Shown here: positions 1 to 8,321 of the stretch, one piece after another
Layout: each line of letters starts with the position of its first letter
How positions within the stretch are numbered: the first letter of the stretch is position 1
Source of the DNA: Psychrobacter sp. P2G3
GTDB taxonomy: Bacteria > Pseudomonadota > Gammaproteobacteria > Pseudomonadales > Moraxellaceae
DNA length: 64,000 bases
Direction of reading: 5' to 3'
NCBI RefSeq assembly: GCF_001593285.1
Contig: NZ_CP012529.1
Location: 2,480,001 to 2,544,000 of the forward strand
Translations under genes and position numbers: made by a program
The notes under the pieces: generated by a model
The model's database searches: none
What the model was told of the DNA's origin: nothing
Seen by the model: the letters and a program-made list of their open reading frames with translations, nothing else

Positions 1-426
1 GGTGAACGTGATAAAGCAGGCTTAGCCTTTAACGAAATGGTCAAAAGCGGTGAATTAAAAGGTCCTATCGTTATCGGTCGTGACCATTTGGATACTGGCT
101 CTGTTGCCAGCCCCAACCGCGAAACAGAAAGTATGAAAGATGGCTCAGATGCGGTATCTGACTGGGCGTTATTAAACGGCATGCTCAATGTCGCAGGCGG
201 CGCCACTTGGGTGTCATTACATCATGGCGGCGGTGTTGGCATGGGTTACTCGCAGCACTCTGGCATGGTCATCGTCGCTGACGGCACAGATGCGGCTGCC
301 AAGCGCTTAGCAAGAGTACTGGTCAATGATTGCGGCTCAGGTGTGATGCGTCATGCAGATGCAGGCTATGAGCTGGCTATCAAAACAGCGAAAGACTATG
401 GCTTAAATCTACCGATGATTAAATAG
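1..426 (+). CDS. hutU: Urocanate hydratase, C-terminal part (5' end outside window)
   Basis: The reading frame is open from the first base and ends with TAG at 424-426, giving about 141 C-terminal residues. Urocanate hydratase converts urocanate to imidazolonepropionate with tightly bound NAD+, the second step of histidine degradation, in the cytoplasm. The segment carries the family's C-terminal features: [16 protein letters not shown], a Gly-rich [15 protein letters not shown] stretch near residues 75-90, and an Arg-His-Ala-Asp-Ala-Gly close to the end. Its neighbours hutH, hutG and hutI on the same strand support the call. The missing N-terminus lies upstream of the window. An 11-bp inverted repeat follows the stop codon directly. 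Confidence 0.95.
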   Translation, partial: GERDKAGLAFNEMVKSGELKGPIVIGRDHLDTGSVASPNRETESMKDGSDAVSDWALLNGMLNVAGGATWVSLHHGGGVGMGYSQHSGMVIVADGTDAAAKRLARVLVNDCGSGVMRHADAGYELAIKTAKDYGLNLPMIK

Positions 427-434
427 CTTGCCCT

Positions 435-465
435 TGTCCTTATATGCCCAAATGATATAAGGACA
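435..465 (+). other. Intercistronic hairpin between hutU and the YjiH gene
   Basis: TGTCCTTATAT at 435-445 and ATATAAGGACA at 455-465 form a perfect 11-bp inverted repeat around a 9-base loop, starting nine bases after the hutU stop codon. No T-run follows, so it is more likely an mRNA-stabilising or processing hairpin than an efficient terminator. The role is inferred. Confidence 0.6.
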
Positions 466-493
466 TCATCAACACTTTATCAAGGACGATAAT

Positions 494-1885
494 ATGTCTG
501 AACGTGATATTTTGCCCCCAGGCAGCTCCGTGCCTAGAACGCCTCTAGACAGTCCAGCACCTGCTAGCCCGCCGCCTGAAAAGCTGCTGTCCAAACCTGT
601 AGCGCTAATACAGCTAATCGTATTTAGTGCTATTGGTCTGGTGATGTTCTTTGTGCCCTTCACTATTGGTGAAAAGAGCACTATTTTATTTGATCACGGG
701 GCAACTTATCTAGTCACTCAGCAGCACACCCTTGCGGTATTTTTACTGTTTTTACTGATGATTTATGGTGTTGGCAAACCCATTTACGATGGTTCATGGC
801 GTAAAAATATCACCAATATGATATTAACCGCCTTTAAGATTATCGGGCTGGTACTCGCCATCATGTATATCACTGATATGGCGCCTGCTATCATCATGGA
901 AAAGGACATGTTGCCGTTTTTGTTTGAAAAACTGGCATTACCAGTCGGCATGATTGTCCCTATTGGCGCATTAATCCTCGCTTTTTTGCTCGGTTTTGGC
1001 TTGCTGGAGATGTTTGGAGTACTCATGCAGCCTATTATGAAGCCAATTTGGAAAACACCCGGCTCATCAGCGATTGATGCGGTCGCCTCTTTTGTTGGCA
1101 GTTACTCTATTGGGCTGCTCATTACCAATCGGGTCTTTCTGCAAAATCAATATTCGGTTCGTGAAGCCATCATTATTGCTACTGGTTTTTCTACGGTGTC
1201 GGCAGCGTTTATGGTCATCGTTGCTAAGACCCTTGGTCTAATGGAATTTTGGAATCTGTTTTTTTGGTCGACACTGATTATTACCTTTATCGTCACCGCC
1301 ATTAGTGCACGTATTCCACCTATTCGAGGTTTTGATGATAGCGCCAGCCGTCCAGACTTAGAAAACCAACAAGGCAATCGTTTAGCAGCAGCTTATCATT
1401 TAGGACTGGCTACTTCGCGCCGTGCGACTGACCTCAAACAAATTATGTGGTCGAACTTTCGCGATGGGGTGACGATGGCGGCAGCGATTGTACCCTCGAT
1501 TATTGCGGTAGGGTTAACGGGTTTATTACTAGCCAAATATACGCCTGTCTTTGATGCCTTGGGCTTGCTCTTGTATCCATTCACTTGGGTAACCGGTATG
1601 CCTGAGCCACTAGTTGCTGCCAAAGGCATGTCAGCGGGACTGGCTGAAATGTTTTTGCCTGCCCTCTTGCTAACGGAAGCTGAGGTCTTGACCCGCTATG
1701 TAGCAGGAGTTGTTTCGATTAGTAGCGTGCTGTTCTTTTCAGCGATGATTCCTTGTGTATTGGCAACTGAAATTCCGCTGTCAGTACCTAAGATGGTCAT
1801 TATTTGGTTTGAGCGAGTGGTACTTAGCATTCTAATCGCTGCGCCTTTTGGACATTTAGCGATATATTTGGGCTGGATCAGTTAG
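494..1885 (+). CDS. YjiH family membrane protein (nucleoside recognition/gate domain) in the hut operon
   Basis: This 463-residue integral membrane protein is recognised as YjiH/gate-domain family by overall pattern. A Pro-rich cytoplasmic N-terminus (residues 1-30) precedes roughly ten hydrophobic segments. Two blocks have the gate-like pattern of alternating helices and Gly-Ser-rich turns: around residues 185-215 (IDAVASFVGSYSIG) and 330-400 (ending GMPEPLVAAKGMSAGLAEMFLP). The start ATG at 494 follows AAGGACGATAAT. It sits 67 bp after hutU and 140 bp before hutH, so it is probably cotranscribed with them. The family's substrate is not firmly established. Because no ordinary HutT-type histidine permease is visible here, transport of histidine, urocanate or a breakdown product is a reasonable inference, not a demonstrated role. 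Confidence 0.75.
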   Translation: MSERDILPPGSSVPRTPLDSPAPASPPPEKLLSKPVALIQLIVFSAIGLVMFFVPFTIGEKSTILFDHGATYLVTQQHTLAVFLLFLLMIYGVGKPIYDGSWRKNITNMILTAFKIIGLVLAIMYITDMAPAIIMEKDMLPFLFEKLALPVGMIVPIGALILAFLLGFGLLEMFGVLMQPIMKPIWKTPGSSAIDAVASFVGSYSIGLLITNRVFLQNQYSVREAIIIATGFSTVSAAFMVIVAKTLGLMEFWNLFFWSTLIITFIVTAISARIPPIRGFDDSASRPDLENQQGNRLAAAYHLGLATSRRATDLKQIMWSNFRDGVTMAAAIVPSIIAVGLTGLLLAKYTPVFDALGLLLYPFTWVTGMPEPLVAAKGMSAGLAEMFLPALLLTEAEVLTRYVAGVVSISSVLFFSAMIPCVLATEIPLSVPKMVIIWFERVVLSILIAAPFGHLAIYLGWIS

Positions 1886-1970
1886 ACCGACTGAAACGAG
1901 CAGGATTGGTTAAGAAAATTTAAACAGCATAGCTTTTAACGGTTTATAAACAACAAAGCATAAACTAAAA

Positions 1971-1980
1971 TGTATAGACA
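1971..1980 (+). promoter_or_regulatory. Possible HutC (GntR family) operator upstream of hutH
   Basis: TGTATAGACA contains GTATAGAC, which fits the HutC-subfamily half-palindrome consensus GT-N-TA-N-AC. It lies 46 bp before the proposed hutH start in the 140-bp gap after the YjiH gene. HutC represses hut operons and is released by urocanate in other proteobacteria. No hutC gene is in the window, and a match of this size can occur by chance. Confidence 0.35.
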
Positions 1981-2025
1981 ACAAAAAATATAATTAATAT
2001 AGCTCATAAAATTAGGATGAATCGC

Positions 2026-3588
2026 ATGACTGATATCAAAAAACTAACACTACACCCACGCCAATTAAGCTTCGAGATGTTGCGCGATATTTATGAGCAA
2101 CCTGTCATATTGACGCTACCCGACAGTGCTTATGAGGCGATAGATGCCTCGCATGAAGATGTACGTACCATCATTGCGCGTGATAAGAGCGCTTATGGCA
2201 TCAATACCGGTTTTGGCCTATTAGCAAAAACCCGCATCAGTGATGATCAGCTTGAGCTACTGCAGCGTAACCTTATCGTTTCTCACTCGGTGGGTACTGG
2301 TGAGGCGCTACCGGACAACGTGGTCAGGCTAATTATGGTGATGAAAGTTGCCAGTTTAGCGCAAGGCGTCTCTGGTGTACGTCGCGCTGTGGTCGATAGC
2401 TTACTTGGCTTAATCAACAATCAAATTACCCCAAACATTCCTGCCAAAGGCTCCGTTGGGGCATCTGGTGACTTAGCACCTTTATCGCATATGACGCTGG
2501 CGATGATGGGCGAAGGCGATGTCTATGTTGACGGCAAAAAAATACCCGCTGCTGATGCATTAGCGCAACATGGTCTTGAGCCCATTACCCTAGCAGCCAA
2601 AGAAGGGCTCGCTCTTATTAATGGTACTCAGGTCTCAACCGCATTGGCATTGCGTGGTTATTTCTTAGCACGGGACTTACTTGAGACAGCAACCATCGTC
2701 GGCTCCATGTCTATCGATGCCGCCAAAGGCTCAGATGCTCCATTTGATGCGCGTATTCATGAAGTGCGTGGTCATCATGGGCAAATTGAAATTGCTAAAG
2801 CGCATCGCCAGCTGATTAAAGGCAGTGCTATCCGCGCCTCGCATGATGGCGAACAGGACGATAGAGTACAAGACCCTTATTGCTTACGCTGTCAGCCACA
2901 AGTCATGGGTGCTTGCCTTGATATCATCAACCAAGCAGGAAAAACCTTATTAATTGAATCTAATGCGGTGACCGATAACCCACTTATCTTCACTAACGAT
3001 GATGGCCCAGTTGCTATCTCAGGTGGTAACTTCCATGCCGAGCCAGTTGCCTTTGCCGCAGACATTTTAGCCTTGGCAATTGCTGAGATTGGTTCTATGT
3101 CTGAGCGCCGTGTGGCTTTATTGATTGATGCAACCTTGTCAGGCGGCTTACCACCATTCTTGGTGGATAATGCGGGAGTGAACTCAGGCTTTATGATTGC
3201 CCATGTCACCGCAGCGGCACTCGCCTCAGAGAACAAATCTATCGCCCATCCTGGCAGTGTCGATAGCATTCCAACTTCTGCCAACCAAGAAGACCACGTA
3301 TCGATGGCAACCTATTGTGCGCGCCGCCTATACGAGATGGCGCAAAATACCGCCACCATTATCGGTATTGAGTTATTGGCTGCTGGTCAAGGTATCGACT
3401 TCCATCGTGGACTAGATACCTCGGAAGCGTTGAAAACAGCACATCAAAAACTACGCGATCAAGTGACTTTTTACGACAAAGATCGCTACCTAGCGCCTGA
3501 TATTGAAGCAGCAAAACAACTAGTATTAGATGGCACGCTCACCGAATATTGGCAGTCACTGCGCAGCGATTGGTATGAGTCTAAATAG
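2026..3588 (+). CDS. hutH: Histidine ammonia-lyase
   Basis: Cytoplasmic lyase that removes ammonia from L-histidine to give trans-urocanate, the first step of the Hut pathway. The Ala-Ser-Gly triad that cyclises to the MIO electrophile is present in [14 protein letters not shown] at about residues 146-148, and the N-terminal YGINTGFG motif is at about residues 57-64. Other family signatures are the [13 protein letters not shown] segment and NPLIF/NFHAEP in the second half. Length is about 520 residues, normal for HutH. I prefer ATG 2026 over ATG 2017: AGGATGA at 2014-2020 is well spaced for the later codon and overlaps the earlier one. Downstream, hutG follows after 103 bp that hold a large hairpin. 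Confidence 0.97.
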   Translation: MTDIKKLTLHPRQLSFEMLRDIYEQPVILTLPDSAYEAIDASHEDVRTIIARDKSAYGINTGFGLLAKTRISDDQLELLQRNLIVSHSVGTGEALPDNVVRLIMVMKVASLAQGVSGVRRAVVDSLLGLINNQITPNIPAKGSVGASGDLAPLSHMTLAMMGEGDVYVDGKKIPAADALAQHGLEPITLAAKEGLALINGTQVSTALALRGYFLARDLLETATIVGSMSIDAAKGSDAPFDARIHEVRGHHGQIEIAKAHRQLIKGSAIRASHDGEQDDRVQDPYCLRCQPQVMGACLDIINQAGKTLLIESNAVTDNPLIFTNDDGPVAISGGNFHAEPVAFAADILALAIAEIGSMSERRVALLIDATLSGGLPPFLVDNAGVNSGFMIAHVTAAALASENKSIAHPGSVDSIPTSANQEDHVSMATYCARRLYEMAQNTATIIGIELLAAGQGIDFHRGLDTSEALKTAHQKLRDQVTFYDKDRYLAPDIEAAKQLVLDGTLTEYWQSLRSDWYESK

Positions 3589-3593
3589 GAAAG

Positions 3594-3674
3594 TTTTATA
3601 TATATAAAACCCACTCTCAACCATCTAGCTTTATTGGCGTAGGCAATACTAAATTGAGAGTCAGGTTTTATATT
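3594..3674. repeat. Dispersed hairpin element, copy 1 (hutH-hutG gap)
   Basis: An 18-bp palindrome (GTTTTATAT / ATATAAAAC, 3593-3610) overlaps a longer stem. In that stem AAAACCC-ACTCTCAA at 3606-3620 pairs with TTGAGAG-TCAGGTTTT at 3654-3669, and the outer AT steps also pair. The loop contains GCGTAGGCA, the core shared in one or other orientation with copies at 34833 and 59432. It ends just before the hutG ribosome binding site, so it could affect hutG translation or mRNA decay. Confidence 0.6.
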
Positions 3675-3677
3675 ATG

Positions 3678-3687
3678 AAAGGAGGTC
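3678..3687 (+). promoter_or_regulatory. Strong Shine-Dalgarno for the GTG start of hutG
   Basis: AAAGGAGGTC is an almost perfect anti-16S match, 4-6 bases before GTG 3692, and decides in favour of this non-ATG start. An ATG at 3675 opens a six-codon frame (MKGGQK) whose TGA at 3693-3695 overlaps the GTG. It may be a chance minicistron or a coupling device. Confidence 0.75.
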
Positions 3688-3691
3688 AAAA

Positions 3692-4807
3692 GTGACAATA
3701 GCCGTTAGCCACACTGCAGCTGATATGAGTCGGTGGACAGGACGTGCAGAGCCGTTTGAGTCTGCGCGCGCCCGCTACTGGTATCAAATAGCTCAGCCTT
3801 ATGCCTTTGATAGCACCAGTCAGCAAAATGGTCAGCGCATTGGACTGGTCGGTTTTGCTTGTGATCAAGGCGTCAGACGTAATCAAGGACGCGTGGGTGC
3901 ACGAGCTGCGCCGCCCTTGATTCGTCAGGCATTTGCGGCGCTGCCGGTCATCGCTGAGTTACAACAACGCTTTGATGGTCAATTGCCGACTCTACTAGGT
4001 GATGCTGGTGATATCGATTGTCATGATAATGATGATTTTGCCGAGCGTACCCTTGAGCAAGCCCAAGTAACCTATGCAGATAAAGTAAGTCACATTATCC
4101 AGGAAGGCGGTCTACCTATCGGGCTTGGTGGTGGTCATGCCATTGCTTATGGCAGCTTTTTAGGATTATGGCAGGCGCTGTCATCAAAAGCCGATCAGCC
4201 TACTAATGACGTTAGCAATGTCAAAAACTATTTTGAAAATGATGTCGAAAGCAATGTTGAAAATAAGGTAAGCACAATGCCTAGCATCGGGGTGATTAAC
4301 TTTGACGCTCATCTAGATATTCGCCAATCTGATGTCGCCACGTCTGGTACGCCATTTCGTCAAATTGCCGAGCACCTTGACGCACAAGGTCAACCATTTC
4401 ACTATTGCTGTATCGGCGTCAGTCGGTTTTCCAACACTGCCGCGCTCTTCGACCGTGCTGAGCAGTTGGGCGTACACATTATCAGTGACGAAGATTGCAC
4501 CAATAAGAAATGGAAAAAAATTGCTGCTCAAATAGAAAATTTTATCAATGAAGTTGATGTGGTCTACTTAACCATTGATATGGATTGCTTGCCATCGAGC
4601 ATCGTACCTGGTGTCAGTGCGCCAGCCGCCTATGGTATTAACTTGGCATTCGTTGAGCGCGCGGTCAAACTTATCATGGCGTCAAACAAAGTAAGAATGG
4701 CTGATATTGCCGAGATTAACCCGATCTTTGATGTTGATGGACGCAGCTGCAAAGTTGCCGCTCGCCTATTAGCGACTATTATCGAGCAGCATTTACTTTT
4801 AGTATAA
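3692..4807 (+). CDS. hutG: Formimidoylglutamase (ureohydrolase family)
   Basis: Predicted Mn-dependent enzyme that hydrolyses N-formimidoyl-L-glutamate to glutamate and formamide, the last step of this Hut branch. Ureohydrolase metal motifs are in order: GLGGGHAIAYG (about residue 145), NFDAHLDIR (about residue 205) and TIDMDCLPSSIVPGVSAPA (about residue 295). Length is 371 residues, longer than usual because of an Asn/Val/Glu-rich insertion at about residues 172-195. That insertion is encoded by six imperfect 12-bp units (4205-4276) between the GGGH and DAH motifs. Start is GTG with a very strong Shine-Dalgarno. It sits between hutH and hutI on the same strand. Agmatinase or arginase are alternatives by fold, but the context favours HutG. 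Confidence 0.92.
   Translation: MTIAVSHTAADMSRWTGRAEPFESARARYWYQIAQPYAFDSTSQQNGQRIGLVGFACDQGVRRNQGRVGARAAPPLIRQAFAALPVIAELQQRFDGQLPTLLGDAGDIDCHDNDDFAERTLEQAQVTYADKVSHIIQEGGLPIGLGGGHAIAYGSFLGLWQALSSKADQPTNDVSNVKNYFENDVESNVENKVSTMPSIGVINFDAHLDIRQSDVATSGTPFRQIAEHLDAQGQPFHYCCIGVSRFSNTAALFDRAEQLGVHIISDEDCTNKKWKKIAAQIENFINEVDVVYLTIDMDCLPSSIVPGVSAPAAYGINLAFVERAVKLIMASNKVRMADIAEINPIFDVDGRSCKVAARLLATIIEQHLLLV
4205..4276 (+). repeat. 12-bp tandem repeat inside hutG (tetrapeptide repeat)
   Basis: Six codon-aligned 12-base units starting at 4205, 4217, 4229, 4241, 4253 and 4265 encode NDVS, NVKN, YFEN, DVES, NVEN and KVST. They follow a loose x-Val/Phe-x-Asn/Ser pattern and form an acidic polar insertion between conserved catalytic motifs. 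The likely origin is slippage in a surface loop. Confidence 0.6.
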
Positions 4808-4849
4808 ATAAATCGATACAGAATAAAAGTGTTATGAATATTTATACAA

Positions 4850-4922
4850 GTGACTGGGATGAATTTTGCGAAGCCTTTGTCTCGCTTGCGCACAACAAGC
4901 GAGTAAAATTTGTACCAGTCAC
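4850..4922. repeat. Dispersed hairpin element, copy 2 (hutG-hutI gap)
   Basis: Arms GTGACTGGGATGAATTTTGC at 4850-4869 and its near complement at 4903-4922 (ending ACCAGTCAC) flank a loop related to the reverse complement of the 59432 core, with CTCGCTTGCGCACAACAAGC in place of CTGCGTAGGCACAGCAAGC. It lies in the 290-bp gap between hutG and hutI. Confidence 0.6.
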
Positions 4923-4963
4923 GCTATAACATTTTTAAAATAAACCAACCATACAAGGCTACT

Positions 4964-5020
4964 GAAGTAAATTTTGCACATCCTCTGTCAGCAGCCCCAC
5001 AGCAAGAAGAGTTTTTACCA
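4964..5020. repeat. Dispersed hairpin element, degenerate copy 3
   Basis: GTAAATTTTGC at 4967-4977 and GAGTTTTTACC at 5009-5019 form weak arms around CCTCTGTCAGCAGCCCCACAGCAAG, clearly related to the reverse-oriented core of the family. It stands 42 bp after copy 2. This copy is decayed, and nothing else is seen in the 4808-5097 gap. Confidence 0.45.
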
Positions 5021-5097
5021 ACGACACAATGTCTATTTTAAAGTGAACGGACTATGGATGGCTGCACTAAATCTATACTAATAAGTAGGAGCACATC

Positions 5098-6414
5098 ATG
5101 ACTAATACAACAAACGGTACAGACCAAATGCCTATAAACAACTCCACTTTGACATCATTTGACAACATTATTATCAATGCCAATCTCGCCACCTTTTCAG
5201 AGCAATACGGGTTTGATATTTATAATGACAACCAAGAAAAAAACACTCCTTACGGTCAGTTAGAAAACACTGCTATCGGTATCAAAGACGGCAAAATTGC
5301 ATGGGTTGGTACGCATGAGCAAATAAAGCCGCATCTTACTCATTATAAAAGCGATCAAATCAAAGACGTTGAGGGTAACTGGGTCACGCCTGGACTCATC
5401 GATTGTCATACCCATATCGTTTATGGCGGTAACCGCAGCAACGAGTTCGAAGCGCGATTGCAAGGTGCCAGTTATCAAGATATCGCGGCACAAGGTGGCG
5501 GCATTGTCTCAACAGTTAGCTCTACCCGCGCGGCTAATGAGGAAGAATTGTTTGCGCAAAGTGAAAAACGCCTGCTCGCGCTCATCAAAGAAGGCGTGAC
5601 CAGTATTGAAATCAAATCTGGCTATGGGCTGGACTTAGACACTGAGCGCAAAATGCTAAAAGTCGCTCGCGCGCTCGGCGACAAACACAACATTCATGTC
5701 AGCACCACTTATCTGGCTGCCCATGCGCTACCTCCGGAGTATAAAGACTGTGCGGATGAGTATATTGAGCAAGTTTGTCAGTGGTTGCCAATCTTGCATA
5801 GCGAGGGTTTGGTCGATGCGGTCGATGGCTTCTGCGAAAACATCGCCTTTACTGCTGAGCAAATTAAGCGCGTCTTTGAAGTTGCTCGTTCGTTAGGCTT
5901 GCCAGTTAAGTTGCATTCTGAGCAGCTCTCAAACATAGGCGCTAGTGCTTTGGTAGCAGAATACCAAGGACTATCAAGCGACCATCTTGAGCACTTAGTA
6001 GAAGACGATATTAAAAAAATGGCCGCAAGCAACACGGTAGCGGTGCTACTGCCGGGTGCTTTTTATACGCTACGTGATACCAAACTGCCACCGATTGAAG
6101 AATTGCGTAAACACCAAGTTCCGATTGCCGTTTCAACAGATTGTAACCCCGGTACTTCGCCACTCACCTCGCTGTTATTAGCGATGAATATGGGCTGTAC
6201 ATTATTTTATCTCACTACTGAAGAAGTATTGGCAGGAGCGACCGTTCATGCGGCACAAGCGTTAGGTCTAGCCAACAAAGGCAAAATAGAAGTGGGTTAC
6301 GATGCAGATTTGGCATTATGGGATATCGCTCGCCCTGCTGACCTTGCTTATCAAATGGGGCTAAATCCTATCGCAGGTGTTATGGTTCAAGGTAAATGGC
6401 GCGAGACGGTATAG
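5098..6414 (+). CDS. hutI: Imidazolonepropionase
   Basis: Amidohydrolase-superfamily metalloenzyme that opens 4-imidazolone-5-propionate to N-formimidoyl-L-glutamate, the third Hut step. The HxH metal motif is in PGLIDCHTHIVYGG at about residues 99-112. Further family signatures are YGLDLDTERKML, HSEQLSN with a metal-binding His, and STDCNPGTSP near residue 350 with the Asp. Length is 438 residues, about 30 more than usual, the excess being an Asn/Thr-rich N-terminus. ATG 5098 is preceded by TAGGAGCACATC, so the long form is favoured over Met 11. A 290-bp gap with two hairpin repeats separates it from hutG. A strong terminator follows. Confidence 0.96.
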   Translation: MTNTTNGTDQMPINNSTLTSFDNIIINANLATFSEQYGFDIYNDNQEKNTPYGQLENTAIGIKDGKIAWVGTHEQIKPHLTHYKSDQIKDVEGNWVTPGLIDCHTHIVYGGNRSNEFEARLQGASYQDIAAQGGGIVSTVSSTRAANEEELFAQSEKRLLALIKEGVTSIEIKSGYGLDLDTERKMLKVARALGDKHNIHVSTTYLAAHALPPEYKDCADEYIEQVCQWLPILHSEGLVDAVDGFCENIAFTAEQIKRVFEVARSLGLPVKLHSEQLSNIGASALVAEYQGLSSDHLEHLVEDDIKKMAASNTVAVLLPGAFYTLRDTKLPPIEELRKHQVPIAVSTDCNPGTSPLTSLLLAMNMGCTLFYLTTEEVLAGATVHAAQALGLANKGKIEVGYDADLALWDIARPADLAYQMGLNPIAGVMVQGKWRETV

Positions 6415-6441
6415 CGAATTACCATAAACATTTATCATTAA

Positions 6442-6470
6442 AAAAGCCCCAATGATTGATTGGGGCTTTT
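6442..6470. terminator. Bidirectional rho-independent terminator after hutI
   Basis: AAAAGCCCCAA at 6442-6452 pairs perfectly with TTGGGGCTTTT at 6460-6470 around a seven-base loop. Flanking A and T runs let it serve the hut operon on the plus strand and the convergent PepSY gene on the minus strand. Confidence 0.9.
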
Positions 6471-6551
6471 GATGGGAGCTGCTAAATTGCTATCACATAT
6501 CAGTCTATTCGTTATTGACTAAAAATGAATAACTAAATTTTATTGTCGAAA

Positions 6552-7169
6552 TTATAACTCTACTGCGGTCATATCTGGCACAGCGTCTATATCTTCGATT
6601 GAATTTTCAAATACAGTACCTGTTTCGGCATCGATATTTAGTTCAACAATTTGATCAGCCTTTAGTACTTTAACTTCGTAGTAGGTCTGATGATCAGCAT
6701 AATCATTATCATTTTCGAATTCAATTTCTAAGACACGACCACTGGTTTGTTTTTCCGCAGTATTGATAGCATCCATAATCTTGATTTTTGCTTGCTGCTG
6801 AACTTCATAACTATCGACATCATCTTTATCTAAATTTTCGGTTTCAGACTTTACGACTTTGCCAGTTATAGCATCAACTTTGATTTCATAACCAGTGGTA
6901 TTAGTACTGAATTCCAGCTCATAGACACCGCCATCACCCTCAGCATCGCTGTCATTTTCATCAAACTCTGCGCTGATTAAAGTACCGGAAGCTTCTTTGC
7001 TCGCCGTAGTAATCGCCTGCTTTAGGCTAATTTTCGCTGTTTGAGCAGCACTCACTTCGTCAGTATGATTAGCAGCACTAACAGCTGTACTCACTACACC
7101 TGCGCTCAATGCTAAAGTTAGACAAGCGCCCAATGTAGTCAGTTGCAATTTTTTAATAATATTACTCAT
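6552..7169 (-). CDS. Exported PepSY-domain protein, two tandem domains
   Basis: 205-residue protein with an N-terminal signal peptide (Lys-Lys then a hydrophobic stretch, likely cleaved after about residue 33 at AVSAA). Two PepSY-like repeats follow, about residues 45-115 and 120-195. Each has a helix (LKQAITTASKEASG; IMDAINTAEKQTSG), an acidic strand pair, and a 'G-Y/V-E-I/L-x-V-D-A-x-T-G-x-V' ending (EIKVDAITGKVV; ELNIDAETGTVF). PepSY domains are thought to inhibit proteases or act in envelope signalling. The mature protein is very acidic (EFDENDSDAEGDGG, EFENDNDYAD). No two-component system or protease adjoins it, so the partner is unknown. Confidence 0.85.
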   Translation of the reverse strand: MSNIIKKLQLTTLGACLTLALSAGVVSTAVSAANHTDEVSAAQTAKISLKQAITTASKEASGTLISAEFDENDSDAEGDGGVYELEFSTNTTGYEIKVDAITGKVVKSETENLDKDDVDSYEVQQQAKIKIMDAINTAEKQTSGRVLEIEFENDNDYADHQTYYEVKVLKADQIVELNIDAETGTVFENSIEDIDAVPDMTAVEL

Positions 7170-7406
7170 ATCTCTTTATCCTTATAGCCATTATGGAATT
7201 GCTTTTATGATACGGATATATAAGGATAAACATGAGACAAAAAGGTAGCGTAATGTAGCACTAATGTACTGTAAAACATTGTCTAATAATTACCTTTTTT
7301 CTATGACTATCATATACTTAGGTAATGCTATTGCAGTAGAAATAAGGTATAATGTTATTCCGTTTTTTATAATGTTACTTCACCTTTTTAGGTCATTTAA
7401 GCCTCT

Positions 7407-8255
7407 ATGCTAAATACGTCCCACCTAACAGACTTACTATACGATAATACTTATCACTCTTTAACGGGCGTTGATTTTGACATTATTGCTGATTTTGATA
7501 CTTCTGGTTTTGATACTGAGTCGGCCTTGGCTTTTGCAAGCTTACCGCTTATCATTCAAGAGCAAATGTTGCAGAGTAAACGGATTGTATTGATAGCAAA
7601 TAACCCTTCAATAGATACAGCGAGCTTAGAGGCGCTGTTGCAGCTGACAGATATGCTAGTTTTGTTCAATGACTTTATTCATGCTGATTTTTTTGCTCAT
7701 CACCCTAGCGCTAAAGATCTACCAAAACTGTTATTTTTTAGAAAAATCGGCGACAGTTTATTGCATTTTGGCATGCCGCCGCGTAGTAACAACTTAACTG
7801 CAATGCTAGATATGGCAAAGCATGCACCACTTGGCATCTTGTTTGGGAATGCTGACTACCAGTTTCCATTACCAGCTGACGACCCTAGCCCTAATGATGA
7901 TCCGATAACAGCCAGCCGAGTATTAAAGATTCCAGAACTGCTAAATCATTTATTGCATAGCGATGAGCATTGTCGCGTGCTATCAGATCAGCATAGCGTG
8001 GTGGCAGATTATCCTATTTTTGCTGATATCCATTCATCAGCGCCGACCTCAGGGTTTCTGTTATATCGGCTATTATTAGCGGCGCGCTTACATGTGCAGC
8101 AGCGACAAAACGCTGCGACTCCGCTATCGATAGTCATGTTGGGCTTTAATAATGATGATAAAACAGCGCACTTTTGGGATGGGCATAATTGGGCGTTTGA
8201 AAGACAAGAGCTTGCGACGCCGCCTAATAGCGTCGAGATTATCCGTCAGTATTAA
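7407..8255 (+). CDS. Unrecognised protein with sialyltransferase-like (GT29/GT42-type) motifs
   Basis: 282 residues, no signal peptide or membrane segment. An early segment RIVLIANNPSIDTAS (about residues 60-74) followed by DMLVLFNDF resembles the 'GNGPSL ... D-x-V-x-x-FN' pattern of GT29-like and GT42-like transferases. Near the C-terminus, SSAPTSGFLLYRLLLAARL then SIVMLGFN and HFWDGHNWAFERQE resembles their second conserved region (Thr/Ser-Gly, an 'I-x-L-x-GF' strand, then His-x-Trp-x-x-Glu). It lies head-on to the minus-strand glycosyltransferase locus at 8322-14105, 66 bp from its end, which fits a role in surface glycan synthesis. The family match is by motif only. Start ATG 7407 has no clear Shine-Dalgarno. 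Confidence 0.5.
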   Translation: MLNTSHLTDLLYDNTYHSLTGVDFDIIADFDTSGFDTESALAFASLPLIIQEQMLQSKRIVLIANNPSIDTASLEALLQLTDMLVLFNDFIHADFFAHHPSAKDLPKLLFFRKIGDSLLHFGMPPRSNNLTAMLDMAKHAPLGILFGNADYQFPLPADDPSPNDDPITASRVLKIPELLNHLLHSDEHCRVLSDQHSVVADYPIFADIHSSAPTSGFLLYRLLLAARLHVQQRQNAATPLSIVMLGFNNDDKTAHFWDGHNWAFERQELATPPNSVEIIRQY

Positions 8256-8321
8256 TACATCAGCACTAACGAATCAGTGTTAATAAAACAGAGCCTCTAC
8301 ATCATTTAGATATACAGCATA

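Noticed and set aside
3593..3610. AT palindrome as a terminator after hutH
   Set aside because: The stem is only A-T pairs and is part of the larger hairpin element; hutG and hutI follow on the same strand, so complete termination is unlikely.
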